Shown one piece after another: positions 1 to 5,536 of a stretch of DNA of 5,536 nucleotides (its first letter is position 1; the number at the start of each line of letters is the position of its first letter). The stretch spans positions 16,443 through 21,978 of the forward strand of contig PBGQ01000024.1 of assembly GCA_002720125.1 (NCBI GenBank), written 5' to 3'. The notes under the pieces are model-generated. The model worked only from the letters and a program-made list of their open reading frames with translations, was not told the DNA's origin and did no database searches. Made by a program: the position numbers and the translations under genes. This stretch comes from Rickettsiales bacterium (GTDB lineage Bacteria; Pseudomonadota; Alphaproteobacteria; TMED109).

Positions 1-840
1 GGCGTTCCAGGAATTATAAGGAGCTATCCTATGGTACCGGGCATTGATTTAGTTGGAGAAGTTATCAAAGAAAAAAATACAGCTTTTGAAATTGGTGATG
101 AAGTAATTTTAAATGGTTATGGAGTAGGAGAAAAATACTGGGGGGGCTTTGCTGAATTTGTAAACCTGAAGTCTAATTGGCTCATAAAAAAACCAAAAGG
201 TTTATCTAGAAGAGCCACAATGTCAATTGGAACTGCTGGGTATACGGCAATGCTATGTGTTATGGAACTACTAAAGTATGATTTAAATCCTTCAAAAGAT
301 GAGGTGTTGGTGAGCGGTGCAACAGGTGGCGTTGGCTGTATTTCCATTATCGTGCTATCTAGAATGGGCTACAATGTAATAGCTCTGACTGGAAAAAAAG
401 ACAAAGCTAACTTTTTAAAAGATTTAGGAGCTAAAGAATTGATATTTAGAGAAGATTTTTCTGGTCCCCATAAAATTTTAGAAGCTCAAAGATGGAAAGG
501 AGCAATAGATACAGTAGGTGGCAATACATTAAGTAAAATATGTGCCTCAACTAAATACAATGGAGTCGTTGCAGCTTGTGGAAATGCTGAAAGTATAAAA
601 ATTAATACTTCGATTGCTCCTTTCATTTTAAGAAATATTAAATTAATGGGAGTTGATAGTGTGTACCAAGAAAATGAAAATAGAGTGCTAGCATGGGATA
701 AATTATCTGAAATATTAGATGAAGAGATTTTAGATAATATTTCTAGTTACATTAGTATGAAAGAAATCCCTCATTATGTAAGAGAAATAATGGAAGGTAA
801 AAATTCTGGCAGAGTTGTTGTAGACATTAATAAATCATAA
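1..840 (+). CDS. acuI: AcuI/YhdH-family NADPH-dependent acryloyl-CoA reductase, 5'-truncated by window edge
   Basis: This is a zinc-free medium-chain dehydrogenase/reductase. Family members reduce acryloyl-CoA to propanoyl-CoA with NADPH in the cytoplasm, detoxifying acrylate (in marine bacteria often from DMSP cleavage) or serving 3-hydroxypropionate metabolism. The frame is open from base 1, so the ATG at 31 is internal: it falls in the conserved YPMVPGID segment, which in E. coli YhdH (324 aa) lies near residue 60. About 48 residues are therefore missing and 279 are visible. Counting from base 1, I see GYGVGEKYWGG (39-49), GTAGYTAMLCVM (77-88), the nucleotide-binding glycine loop GATGGVG (106-112), WKGAIDTVGG (165-174) and PFILRNIKLMGVDS (207-220). 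All of these match YhdH/AcuI closely from memory. The C-terminus (GRVVVDINKS) is intact. The next gene follows after 14 bases on the same strand. The family call is firm; the physiological substrate is inferred from family. Confidence 0.88.
   Translation, partial: GVPGIIRSYPMVPGIDLVGEVIKEKNTAFEIGDEVILNGYGVGEKYWGGFAEFVNLKSNWLIKKPKGLSRRATMSIGTAGYTAMLCVMELLKYDLNPSKDEVLVSGATGGVGCISIIVLSRMGYNVIALTGKKDKANFLKDLGAKELIFREDFSGPHKILEAQRWKGAIDTVGGNTLSKICASTKYNGVVAACGNAESIKINTSIAPFILRNIKLMGVDSVYQENENRVLAWDKLSEILDEEILDNISSYISMKEIPHYVREIMEGKNSGRVVVDINKS
140..146 (+). repeat. G7 homopolymer inside the acuI-like gene
   Basis: Seven consecutive G residues lie inside an otherwise strongly AT-rich gene. They encode part of the conserved Tyr-Trp-Gly-Gly motif (TAC TGG GGG GGC). 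The protein motif explains why G is needed, but the GGG codon choice lengthens the run. Indels here would shift the reading frame. Confidence 0.6.
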
Positions 841-854
841 TTAGATTTATAGAA

Positions 855-2672
855 ATGCCCTCTAGAAATCAACTAAAGCATAACAAAAAATTGGTTTCTG
901 AAGATTATGATTATATTTTATGCGACTCTTTAGAAGCTCTAGAACATTTTTATAAAAAAGGCTTAAGCAAAAAGATAAAAGTTATCAGCTGTTCTCCTGG
1001 CATATTATTAAAAAAAAATATAAATTCTGAAAATCTTTTTGCAAATTGGAGCGCCCATAAGTACAAAACTTTTCAAACTAGCATCTTAAGCTTTTCTCAT
1101 CATATATTTTTAAAAGTAAAAAATAAAAAGGGCATAGACAGGGAAGAAGCAATTATTTCAGCTATTGTTGCCAATAATTTTCACAAGCTTTTAATAAAGT
1201 TTAATCAATTAAAAAAAAGTTTGCTAAATAAGAAATTATTATTTATTTACATAAATTCTAACTTTCCTGATGCAAAAAAAATTAATCCTCCTTGGAATTT
1301 ACTATCATTTAATCCAAATTTTAAGAAAATATCTTACCAACCTAAAGTTTTAAAAAAATTTACTGATAAGGAAAAAAAAGTAAACATACTAAAAAGACTC
1401 TTATTTGGAGGTATAGAAACGATTTTATACCGAATATTTATTTTAATATCTAAAATATTTTATAATAAAACCAATAAAAAACTTTTCATAACAAGTGAAA
1501 ATGAACTGAGTATAGAAATATGTTCAAGTTTATTTTTAAGAGGTTTTACTCCAATCGATTTAATTAACTTAAATAATAAAAATAAATTTATTTCGGATTC
1601 TCGCTATAATCAAATCTGGCAATCAATTGAAGATCTCGTTGAATCAAAAATAAATAATATCTCTTCAAATACATTAAAAAAAAAATTACTAAATGAGTTT
1701 AAACAGCAACTATTCAAAGAGTTAACTGTTTATGAGAGTTGGAAAGAAGTATTAAATAGATTTTTAGAAAAAAGAAAAATAAAATATAATGATAAAAGCA
1801 TAGTAATAGCTAATCATGCTTGTAGCCTTAAAAACCTTGCATCTAAAAATATATTTAATAAGAAGGGAGTTAAAATGGTTTCTTTTCAACATGGTGTATC
1901 AGCTGAAATATCAGATACTCATTCATACTGTTTGAGTCAACATGACTCTTCATCAACAGATATTCATATAGCATTTAATAAAGGCTCACAAAAAGTAGCA
2001 AAAGATAATCCTTTCTCTGCTAGCAAAAGTTTAATATCTGGTTCTCCAAGAAGATATAAAAGACAAGGTTTTATATCTTTGGGATTAAGAAAGTATGAAA
2101 TCTTATTTTTATCAAATGCTTTATTTAAAGGTAATACAGGTGGTCTTAGTATTTGGTCAACAGACTTTGAACTAGCAAAGAATGAATTAGCTATTCTTGA
2201 AGTGCTAGAAAAAATTAAAAAGAAAATTTATTACAAACCTTATCCTTATACTTTCAAAAGATACTTGGAAGATGATGTATTTATAAAATATGTTAAGAAA
2301 AGCAGTTATTTAAAATTAGTAAAAGAAAATTATGATGCTAGATATATCATAGGCAATACTGAAATATTAATTTGTTGTACTGCAACTAGCACTTTATCCT
2401 GGGCTTTAATGTCCAACAAGCCATTAATTTTTTTAAATTTCAAGAATGTTGCACCTATTAATAAAAGATTATATAGAATTCTTAAAAGTAGTGTTTTTTT
2501 TATTGATTTCGACAATAACTTTCAGGAAAAAATCAATCAACTATTATACATGCCAAAGAAGGAAATTATTAGGAAATGGAAGGCAAAACATTCCAATAGA
2601 AAGTTATTAATAGATGAATGTATATCAACCAATAGAGACCCTAATTTAATCTATAAAATTAGTCATTTATGA
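855..2672 (+). CDS. Putative GT-B-type surface polysaccharide glycosyl-/glycerophosphotransferase (605 aa)
   Basis: This is probably a cytoplasmic or membrane-peripheral transferase building a surface glycan. The C-terminal half carries motifs in the order expected for TagF-like glycerophosphotransferases and capsule/LIC12162-type transferases: VSFQHG (342-347), GSPRRY (396-401, like the GxPR motif), YYKPYP (459-464), and ILICCTATSTLSWALMSNKP (504-523). The last resembles the donor-phosphate-binding segment that precedes a conserved KP followed by a hydrophobic strand. A hydrophobic stretch at about 182-203 (LLFGGIETILYRIFILISKIF) could anchor the protein or pack internally. The N-terminal 300 residues have Rossmann-like strands (YDYILCDS; IKVISCS; LFITSE) but no family I recognise. 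The next methionine is residue 341, so the ATG at 855 is the only sensible ATG start; no Shine-Dalgarno is evident. The gene lies 14 bases after acuI and its 3' end overlaps the convergent methyltransferase gene by 14 bases. The donor and acceptor are unknown. Confidence 0.7.
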   Translation: MPSRNQLKHNKKLVSEDYDYILCDSLEALEHFYKKGLSKKIKVISCSPGILLKKNINSENLFANWSAHKYKTFQTSILSFSHHIFLKVKNKKGIDREEAIISAIVANNFHKLLIKFNQLKKSLLNKKLLFIYINSNFPDAKKINPPWNLLSFNPNFKKISYQPKVLKKFTDKEKKVNILKRLLFGGIETILYRIFILISKIFYNKTNKKLFITSENELSIEICSSLFLRGFTPIDLINLNNKNKFISDSRYNQIWQSIEDLVESKINNISSNTLKKKLLNEFKQQLFKELTVYESWKEVLNRFLEKRKIKYNDKSIVIANHACSLKNLASKNIFNKKGVKMVSFQHGVSAEISDTHSYCLSQHDSSSTDIHIAFNKGSQKVAKDNPFSASKSLISGSPRRYKRQGFISLGLRKYEILFLSNALFKGNTGGLSIWSTDFELAKNELAILEVLEKIKKKIYYKPYPYTFKRYLEDDVFIKYVKKSSYLKLVKENYDARYIIGNTEILICCTATSTLSWALMSNKPLIFLNFKNVAPINKRLYRILKSSVFFIDFDNNFQEKINQLLYMPKKEIIRKWKAKHSNRKLLIDECISTNRDPNLIYKISHL

Positions 2673-3351
2673 CACAAGCTATCCATTCATTAATTCTCCT
2701 TCCAAAGACTTTGTGTCCGCAAAATCCAGTATCTTTTACAGTAAAAAATTTTTCTAACATTTCTCTAAAATCTTCTTCTTTTTCTAAGCAATAACATTTA
2801 ATTTCGTCTCCATAAGGGCCAGCTAAAAAAACGTTTTTCTCAACTTCTTCTTTTCCTGCTGAAAATTCAGAATTTTGGTCGTTAATATCTAAAATAATTT
2901 TTCCGCCTTTTTTAGTAACCCTCTTAAACTCTTTAAACAATAAGTTAATTTTATTTTCCTCACCTAAGAGCGAAAGTACACTCATAGCAACAACATAATC
3001 GAAAGTATTATCCTCAAAATTTAATTTTTTTGCTTCTAAAGGTAACTTGTGTAAATGTAATTTATTATAAAAAGAACCTAGTTTCTCTATTCTTTTTTTT
3101 GTAGTATTTAATGCTATATCTGCAATATCTATTCCATGCACCTCATATCCTTCTTTTAACAAGTGCTCGGTATTAGGACCACCTCCGATACCATATTCTA
3201 AGAGAAGATTACCTTTTTTTTGTTCTTTGAAAAAAATTTTTTCTAATCTTACTAATTCAAGTGATGGATATTTTTTTATAGGACTTGTATTACTGCTTGA
3301 ATATTGTTCGAAAGCAGTTTTTTGTACTAGTGTAATATCATTTCTAGCCAT
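2659..3351 (-). CDS. Class I SAM-dependent methyltransferase (230 aa)
   Basis: This is a Rossmann-fold methyltransferase that transfers a methyl group from S-adenosylmethionine; the acceptor is not evident. SAM-binding motif I is LLLEYGIGGGP (49-59). The second strand ends in VHGIDIA (71-77), with Asp75 placed to bind the ribose hydroxyls. Motif II-like NFEDNTFDYVVAMSVLSLL (111-129) and the post-motif KRVTKKGGKIILDI (143-156) follow in the usual order. The C-terminal 60 residues, rich in Cys and aromatics (YCLEKEEDF, FCGHKVFGRR), probably shape the acceptor site. It is the second gene of an operon, beginning 3 bases after the dehydrogenase stop, with a good AAGGAA ribosome-binding site. Beside a glycosyltransferase-like gene and an amidotransferase, sugar O- or N-methylation in surface-glycan synthesis is the most likely role, but a small-molecule methyltransferase is possible. 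The stop codon lies inside the convergent transferase gene. Confidence 0.85.
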   Translation of the reverse strand: MARNDITLVQKTAFEQYSSSNTSPIKKYPSLELVRLEKIFFKEQKKGNLLLEYGIGGGPNTEHLLKEGYEVHGIDIADIALNTTKKRIEKLGSFYNKLHLHKLPLEAKKLNFEDNTFDYVVAMSVLSLLGEENKINLLFKEFKRVTKKGGKIILDINDQNSEFSAGKEEVEKNVFLAGPYGDEIKCYCLEKEEDFREMLEKFFTVKDTGFCGHKVFGRRINEWIACVIND

Positions 3352-3354
3352 ATT

Positions 3355-4311
3355 TTAATATTCCTTATTTTTATTCACAACATTCAATAATTCTTTATTC
3401 GATAAATATCTTAGAATATTTAATTTAATCAATTCATATCCTCGCTCTCTATTCTGATCAGATGGACCTGCTACATGAGGTGTTATAAAAATATTTTGGG
3501 CTTTGTTTAACTTATGACTTTTACGTAAAGGTTCCGGGTCTGTAACATCTAAGCCAATTCCTCTAAATTTTTTATATAGATTATTCTTTATCAAGTCACT
3601 AGTATTCACTATTTTACCTCTAGATACATTAATAAAAATTGAGTCTTGTTTCATTTTAGAAAAGAAACTGTAATCAAGTAATCCAAAAGTACGCTTAGTT
3701 AAGGGAGCAGTACAAACTATAATATCATATTTATTTGCATATTTATTTATATTACCTTCATAATAAGCCTTGTTTATGAAAGACGTCATGACCGGCATAT
3801 CGTTTGTAATACCGTCAATGATTGCGCCGAAAGAACTAAGTCTTTCTGCCAAACACATACCTATTCCTCCTAATCCTATAATTAGTATTTTCTTATTTCT
3901 TAATTCCAAAGGTCTTTGTAGTTTAGGTAAAGATTTTGCTATAAAATATAGGTTTCTTGTAAAACTTAGTATTAGACCTACCGCATGGTCAGCTACTTCT
4001 GGACCCTGAATAATCTTTCCATTGGTTAAAACTGTAGAAGAAGCTTTAAACTCGTCAGTTAGAAAACTCTCTATTCCTGCTCCTCCAGCATGTACCCATT
4101 CTAAATTTTTAAATCTATGGTATTCTTTTTTAGAAAAAATAAATCTAGGACATCCAACCATAGCTGAACAGCTTTTTACATTTTTAACAATTTCAGATTT
4201 ATTATCTTTACAGAAAATTATATTCTCTTTACTGAATAATTTAATGATTTCAATTTTCCAGCTTTTTTTAAAAGCTTCAGATGTAATTATCAAAATTTTT
4301 TTTTTAAACAT
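3355..4311 (-). CDS. D-isomer-specific 2-hydroxyacid dehydrogenase (318 aa)
   Basis: This is an NAD(P)-dependent enzyme interconverting a 2-oxoacid and a D-2-hydroxyacid in the cytoplasm. Its length is normal for the glycerate/lactate/glyoxylate-hydroxypyruvate reductase group. The N-terminal catalytic domain contains VHAGGAGIES (73-82), the usual substrate-carboxylate loop. The nucleotide-binding domain has IIGLGGIG (144-151; GxGxxG at 146-151). The catalytic triad is complete: Arg231 in NVSRG (228-232), Glu260 in DVTDPEP (255-261) and His279 in TPHVAG (277-282). After the second strand (IIDGITN, 164-170) there is no clear acidic NAD-selective residue, so cofactor preference is uncertain. 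It is the first gene of a minus-strand operon; its stop is 3 bases before the methyltransferase start. No Shine-Dalgarno is visible, and a TATAAT lies only 4 bases before the ATG, so the mRNA could be leaderless. In this context it may make a hydroxyacid (glycerate- or lactate-type) for glycan decoration, or act in general metabolism. Confidence 0.87.
   Translation of the reverse strand: MFKKKILIITSEAFKKSWKIEIIKLFSKENIIFCKDNKSEIVKNVKSCSAMVGCPRFIFSKKEYHRFKNLEWVHAGGAGIESFLTDEFKASSTVLTNGKIIQGPEVADHAVGLILSFTRNLYFIAKSLPKLQRPLELRNKKILIIGLGGIGMCLAERLSSFGAIIDGITNDMPVMTSFINKAYYEGNINKYANKYDIIVCTAPLTKRTFGLLDYSFFSKMKQDSIFINVSRGKIVNTSDLIKNNLYKKFRGIGLDVTDPEPLRKSHKLNKAQNIFITPHVAGPSDQNRERGYELIKLNILRYLSNKELLNVVNKNKEY
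3361..3366 (-). promoter_or_regulatory. Shine-Dalgarno (AAGGAA) for the methyltransferase gene
   Basis: On the minus strand AAGGAA lies 9 bases before the methyltransferase ATG (3351). It sits within the last codons of the upstream dehydrogenase gene. It is the only clear ribosome-binding site I see in this window; the other three visible starts have none. It supports the chosen start and suggests translation linked to the upstream gene. Confidence 0.7.
4296..4305 (-). repeat. A10 tract (minus strand) at codons 3-6 of the dehydrogenase gene
   Basis: Ten consecutive T residues on the given strand read as A10 directly after ATG TTT in the dehydrogenase gene (Met-Phe-Lys-Lys-Lys-Ile). Losing one base puts TGA at codon 7, and gaining one puts TGA at codon 12. 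Slippage in replication or transcription would therefore abolish the protein almost at once. Such tracts are common by chance in very AT-rich genomes. Confidence 0.7.
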
Positions 4312-4315
4312 ATAA

Positions 4316-4348
4316 ATTATAGGTCTAATACATCAAATCAACTGTCAA
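4316..4348 (-). promoter_or_regulatory. Possible promoter elements for the dehydrogenase-methyltransferase operon
   Basis: On the minus strand a perfect TTGACA (4348-4343) and a perfect TATAAT (4321-4316) are present. They are separated by 21 bases, longer than the usual 16-18. The TATAAT would place transcription start at or within a few bases of the ATG at 4311, giving a leaderless message. That would agree with the absence of a Shine-Dalgarno. The hexamers may not act together. Confidence 0.3.
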
Positions 4349-4357
4349 GTAATAAAT

Positions 4358-4371
4358 TATTAAATTTAATA
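4358..4371. repeat. 14-bp perfect palindrome, possible operator
   Basis: TATTAAATTTAATA is its own reverse complement and sits in the middle of the divergent intergenic region, immediately before the putative plus-strand -35 box. A dimeric regulator could bind such a site. Perfect AT-only palindromes also arise often by chance at this base composition, so this is only a candidate. Confidence 0.25.
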
Positions 4372-4400
4372 TTAACAGTGCCAATTATTATATGTAGTAT
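4372..4400 (+). promoter_or_regulatory. Putative sigma-70-type promoter for the Asn-synthetase-like gene
   Basis: TTAACA (4372-4377, five of six matches to TTGACA) is followed after exactly 17 bases by TAGTAT (4395-4400, four of six matches to TATAAT). Transcription would start near 4407, leaving a leader of about 25 bases before the ATG at 4432. Spacing is ideal, but in such AT-rich DNA similar pairs occur by chance. Confidence 0.4.
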
Positions 4401-4431
4401 TTAGTTTTAAACATAAAAAAATTGATATGTA

Positions 4432-5536
4432 ATGCGTCAAGAAGTTAGACTTAAAAAAGAATTTGGTTGGAATAAAGAAAAAATTTCTAACTATACTTTG
4501 ATTTATAAAGGCTATTTCAATAATAGTAACATAAAAGATATTTTAAATTTCTTTATTAAATATAGTAATCATACGATAAAAATTAAAAACTATTTAAGTC
4601 AACTAGATGGCCTCTTTACACTAGTTTATCTATATCAAAACAAAATCTTTGTGGCTAGCGATAGAATTAACTCTATACCGATACTAATCTATAGAAAAAA
4701 AAATATAAGTACATTAGAGATTACTGACCATTTCGCAGGCCTCAAATTATCTAATATTGCCATGCTAACTCCAGATAATTTTCAGTCAAAGCATTTTGCT
4801 ATGTCAGGCTACACTTTTCAAGAGGGTACTTTTTATAAAGAAATAATTCGGTCAAGTCCAGGAAGTTTTTTTCACATAGAAAATAACACAATAAAAAGAA
4901 TTAAATATTTTAAATGGATGCCATATAGAGAAAAAAAGTATGTGAGTTACTCCCATTTGAAAGATGAGTTGAAAGACATAAATAATAAAATTATAGAAAA
5001 ATTAATTGAGAACAGTAATGACAAATGTCTAGTTATTCCACTATCTAGTGGTTTAGATTCTAGATTTGTACTTTCAGGTCTTTTGAATAAAGGCTATAAA
5101 AATCTAATTACTTTTAGCTACGGAAGAAAAAAAAATAGAGAAATGCAGATAGCAAGGAAAATTGCAAAAAAAGCTAATGTACGGTGGCATCCAGTCATAT
5201 ACAGCAATAAGAGTAATAATGAAATTTTTAACACAGAGAAATATAAAGCATTTGTAGAATATTCGGATAACCTAGGAGCAGTCCATTTTGTACAAGATTA
5301 TTCGGCATTAAAATATTTAGAAGATAATAGAATTATTCCAAGCGATTCAATAATAGTAAATGGTCAGACAGGAGATTTTATTAGTGGAAACCATATAGTG
5401 GAAATTATAAATAACAAAAACTTTTACAATGTAGCGGAAAAGTTTTTAGATAAACATTATAAAATTTGGAATATATTAAAAAATGAAAATGGTCCTTTTA
5501 TAAAAAAATCTCTTAAGATAAGATTTAACAAACTTA
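4432..5536 (+). CDS. Asparagine-synthetase-like amidotransferase lacking the N-terminal Cys nucleophile, 3'-truncated
   Basis: In the family, ATP activates a substrate carboxylate as an acyl-adenylate, which ammonia then converts to an amide. The frame is open from the ATG at 4432 to the window edge (368 codons). An in-frame TGA at 4423 rules out a longer N-terminus. The first domain (about 1-160) resembles the class II glutamine amidotransferase fold of AsnB: LDGLFT (58-63), DRINSIPIL (77-85) and SSPGSFF. However, it starts MRQE, not Met-Cys, so the glutaminase nucleophile is absent. The synthetase domain has the PP-loop PLSSGLDSR (203-211) and NGQTGDFISGNHI (310-322), matching the conserved GxxGDExxxG region. 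The protein probably uses free ammonia or an external donor. Related Asn-synthetase-like proteins in O-antigen/capsule loci (WbpS type) amidate uronic acids, so a glycan substrate is inferred here; amino-acid or lactam-type substrates remain possible. The gene diverges from the dehydrogenase operon and has no Shine-Dalgarno. Confidence 0.82.
   Translation, partial: MRQEVRLKKEFGWNKEKISNYTLIYKGYFNNSNIKDILNFFIKYSNHTIKIKNYLSQLDGLFTLVYLYQNKIFVASDRINSIPILIYRKKNISTLEITDHFAGLKLSNIAMLTPDNFQSKHFAMSGYTFQEGTFYKEIIRSSPGSFFHIENNTIKRIKYFKWMPYREKKYVSYSHLKDELKDINNKIIEKLIENSNDKCLVIPLSSGLDSRFVLSGLLNKGYKNLITFSYGRKKNREMQIARKIAKKANVRWHPVIYSNKSNNEIFNTEKYKAFVEYSDNLGAVHFVQDYSALKYLEDNRIIPSDSIIVNGQTGDFISGNHIVEIINNKNFYNVAEKFLDKHYKIWNILKNENGPFIKKSLKIRFNKL

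Larger units (their letters stand above)
4312..4431. other. Divergent intergenic region between dehydrogenase operon and Asn-synthetase-like gene
   Basis: These 120 bases are almost entirely A/T and separate the two divergent start codons. No open frame with coding character is seen. Both transcription units presumably start here. Promoter-like hexamers on both strands and a perfect 14-bp palindrome are listed separately. Confidence 0.75.

Noticed and set aside
31..33. ATG at 31 as the true start of the acuI-like gene
   Set aside because: The frame stays open to base 1 and the upstream residues (GVPGIIRSYP) match the conserved YhdH/AcuI segment, so the ATG is internal and the gene is cut by the window edge.
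117..347. Minus-strand open frame inside the acuI-like gene
   Set aside because: It lies wholly antisense to a well-conserved enzyme, with no ribosome-binding site or recognisable motif.
2330..2515. Minus-strand 61-codon open frame inside the transferase gene
   Set aside because: It is antisense to the motif-bearing C-terminal region of the transferase; nothing suggests independent coding.
2671..2717. Inverted repeat GACACAA / TTGTGTC just after the transferase stop, as a terminator
   Set aside because: The stem is only 7 bp with a loop of over 30 bases and no following T tract, and it lies within the methyltransferase coding sequence; it could easily arise by chance.
3770..4315. Open frames on the plus strand opposite the dehydrogenase (3770-4009 and 4022-4315)
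   Set aside because: They are antisense to a gene with a complete catalytic triad and nucleotide-binding motif. Their translations show no family motifs.
1..5536. Mobile element, CRISPR array, tRNA or riboswitch
   Set aside because: No transposase or integrase frame, direct-repeat array, tRNA-like cloverleaf or conserved riboswitch core was seen on either strand; nearly all of the sequence is occupied by the five genes.

Overview
The window is very AT-rich: lysine, asparagine and isoleucine codons with A/T third positions dominate, and A and T runs are common. It is gene-dense, with tiny gaps or overlaps between neighbours. This suggests a bacterium with a compact, low-GC genome. A marine planktonic lineage such as SAR11/Pelagibacterales is one plausible host, because an AcuI-type reductase and polysaccharide islands occur there. 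That assignment is inference; no rRNA or taxonomic marker is present.

Layout. Bases 1-840 (+) are the 3' part of an AcuI/YhdH-type NADPH-dependent acryloyl-CoA reductase gene, cut by the left edge. At 855-2672 (+), 14 bases downstream, lies a 605-residue protein whose C-terminal half looks like a GT-B-type surface-polysaccharide glycosyl- or glycerophosphotransferase. Its 3' end overlaps by 14 bases a convergent two-gene operon on the minus strand. That operon is a D-2-hydroxyacid dehydrogenase (4311-3355) followed after 3 bases by a class I SAM-dependent methyltransferase (3351-2659). A 120-base AT-rich divergent intergenic region (4312-4431) holds promoter-like elements and a perfect 14-bp palindrome. 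From 4432 (+) an asparagine-synthetase-like amidotransferase gene runs off the right edge (368 codons visible). It keeps the PP-loop ATP site but lacks the N-terminal catalytic cysteine.

Interpretation. The glycosyltransferase-like protein, methyltransferase, 2-hydroxyacid dehydrogenase and Asn-synthetase-like amidotransferase are a combination typical of O-antigen/capsule or other surface-glycan loci. There, sugars are transferred, methylated, decorated with hydroxyacids or amidated on a carboxylate. The AcuI-like gene is metabolic, so the window may sit at the edge of such an island. No mobile element, RNA gene, CRISPR array or clear intrinsic terminator was found. I see no clear-cut novel system. 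The best leads are the unclassified 605-residue transferase, the glutaminase-dead Asn synthetase and a ten-base A/T tract at the start of the dehydrogenase gene.
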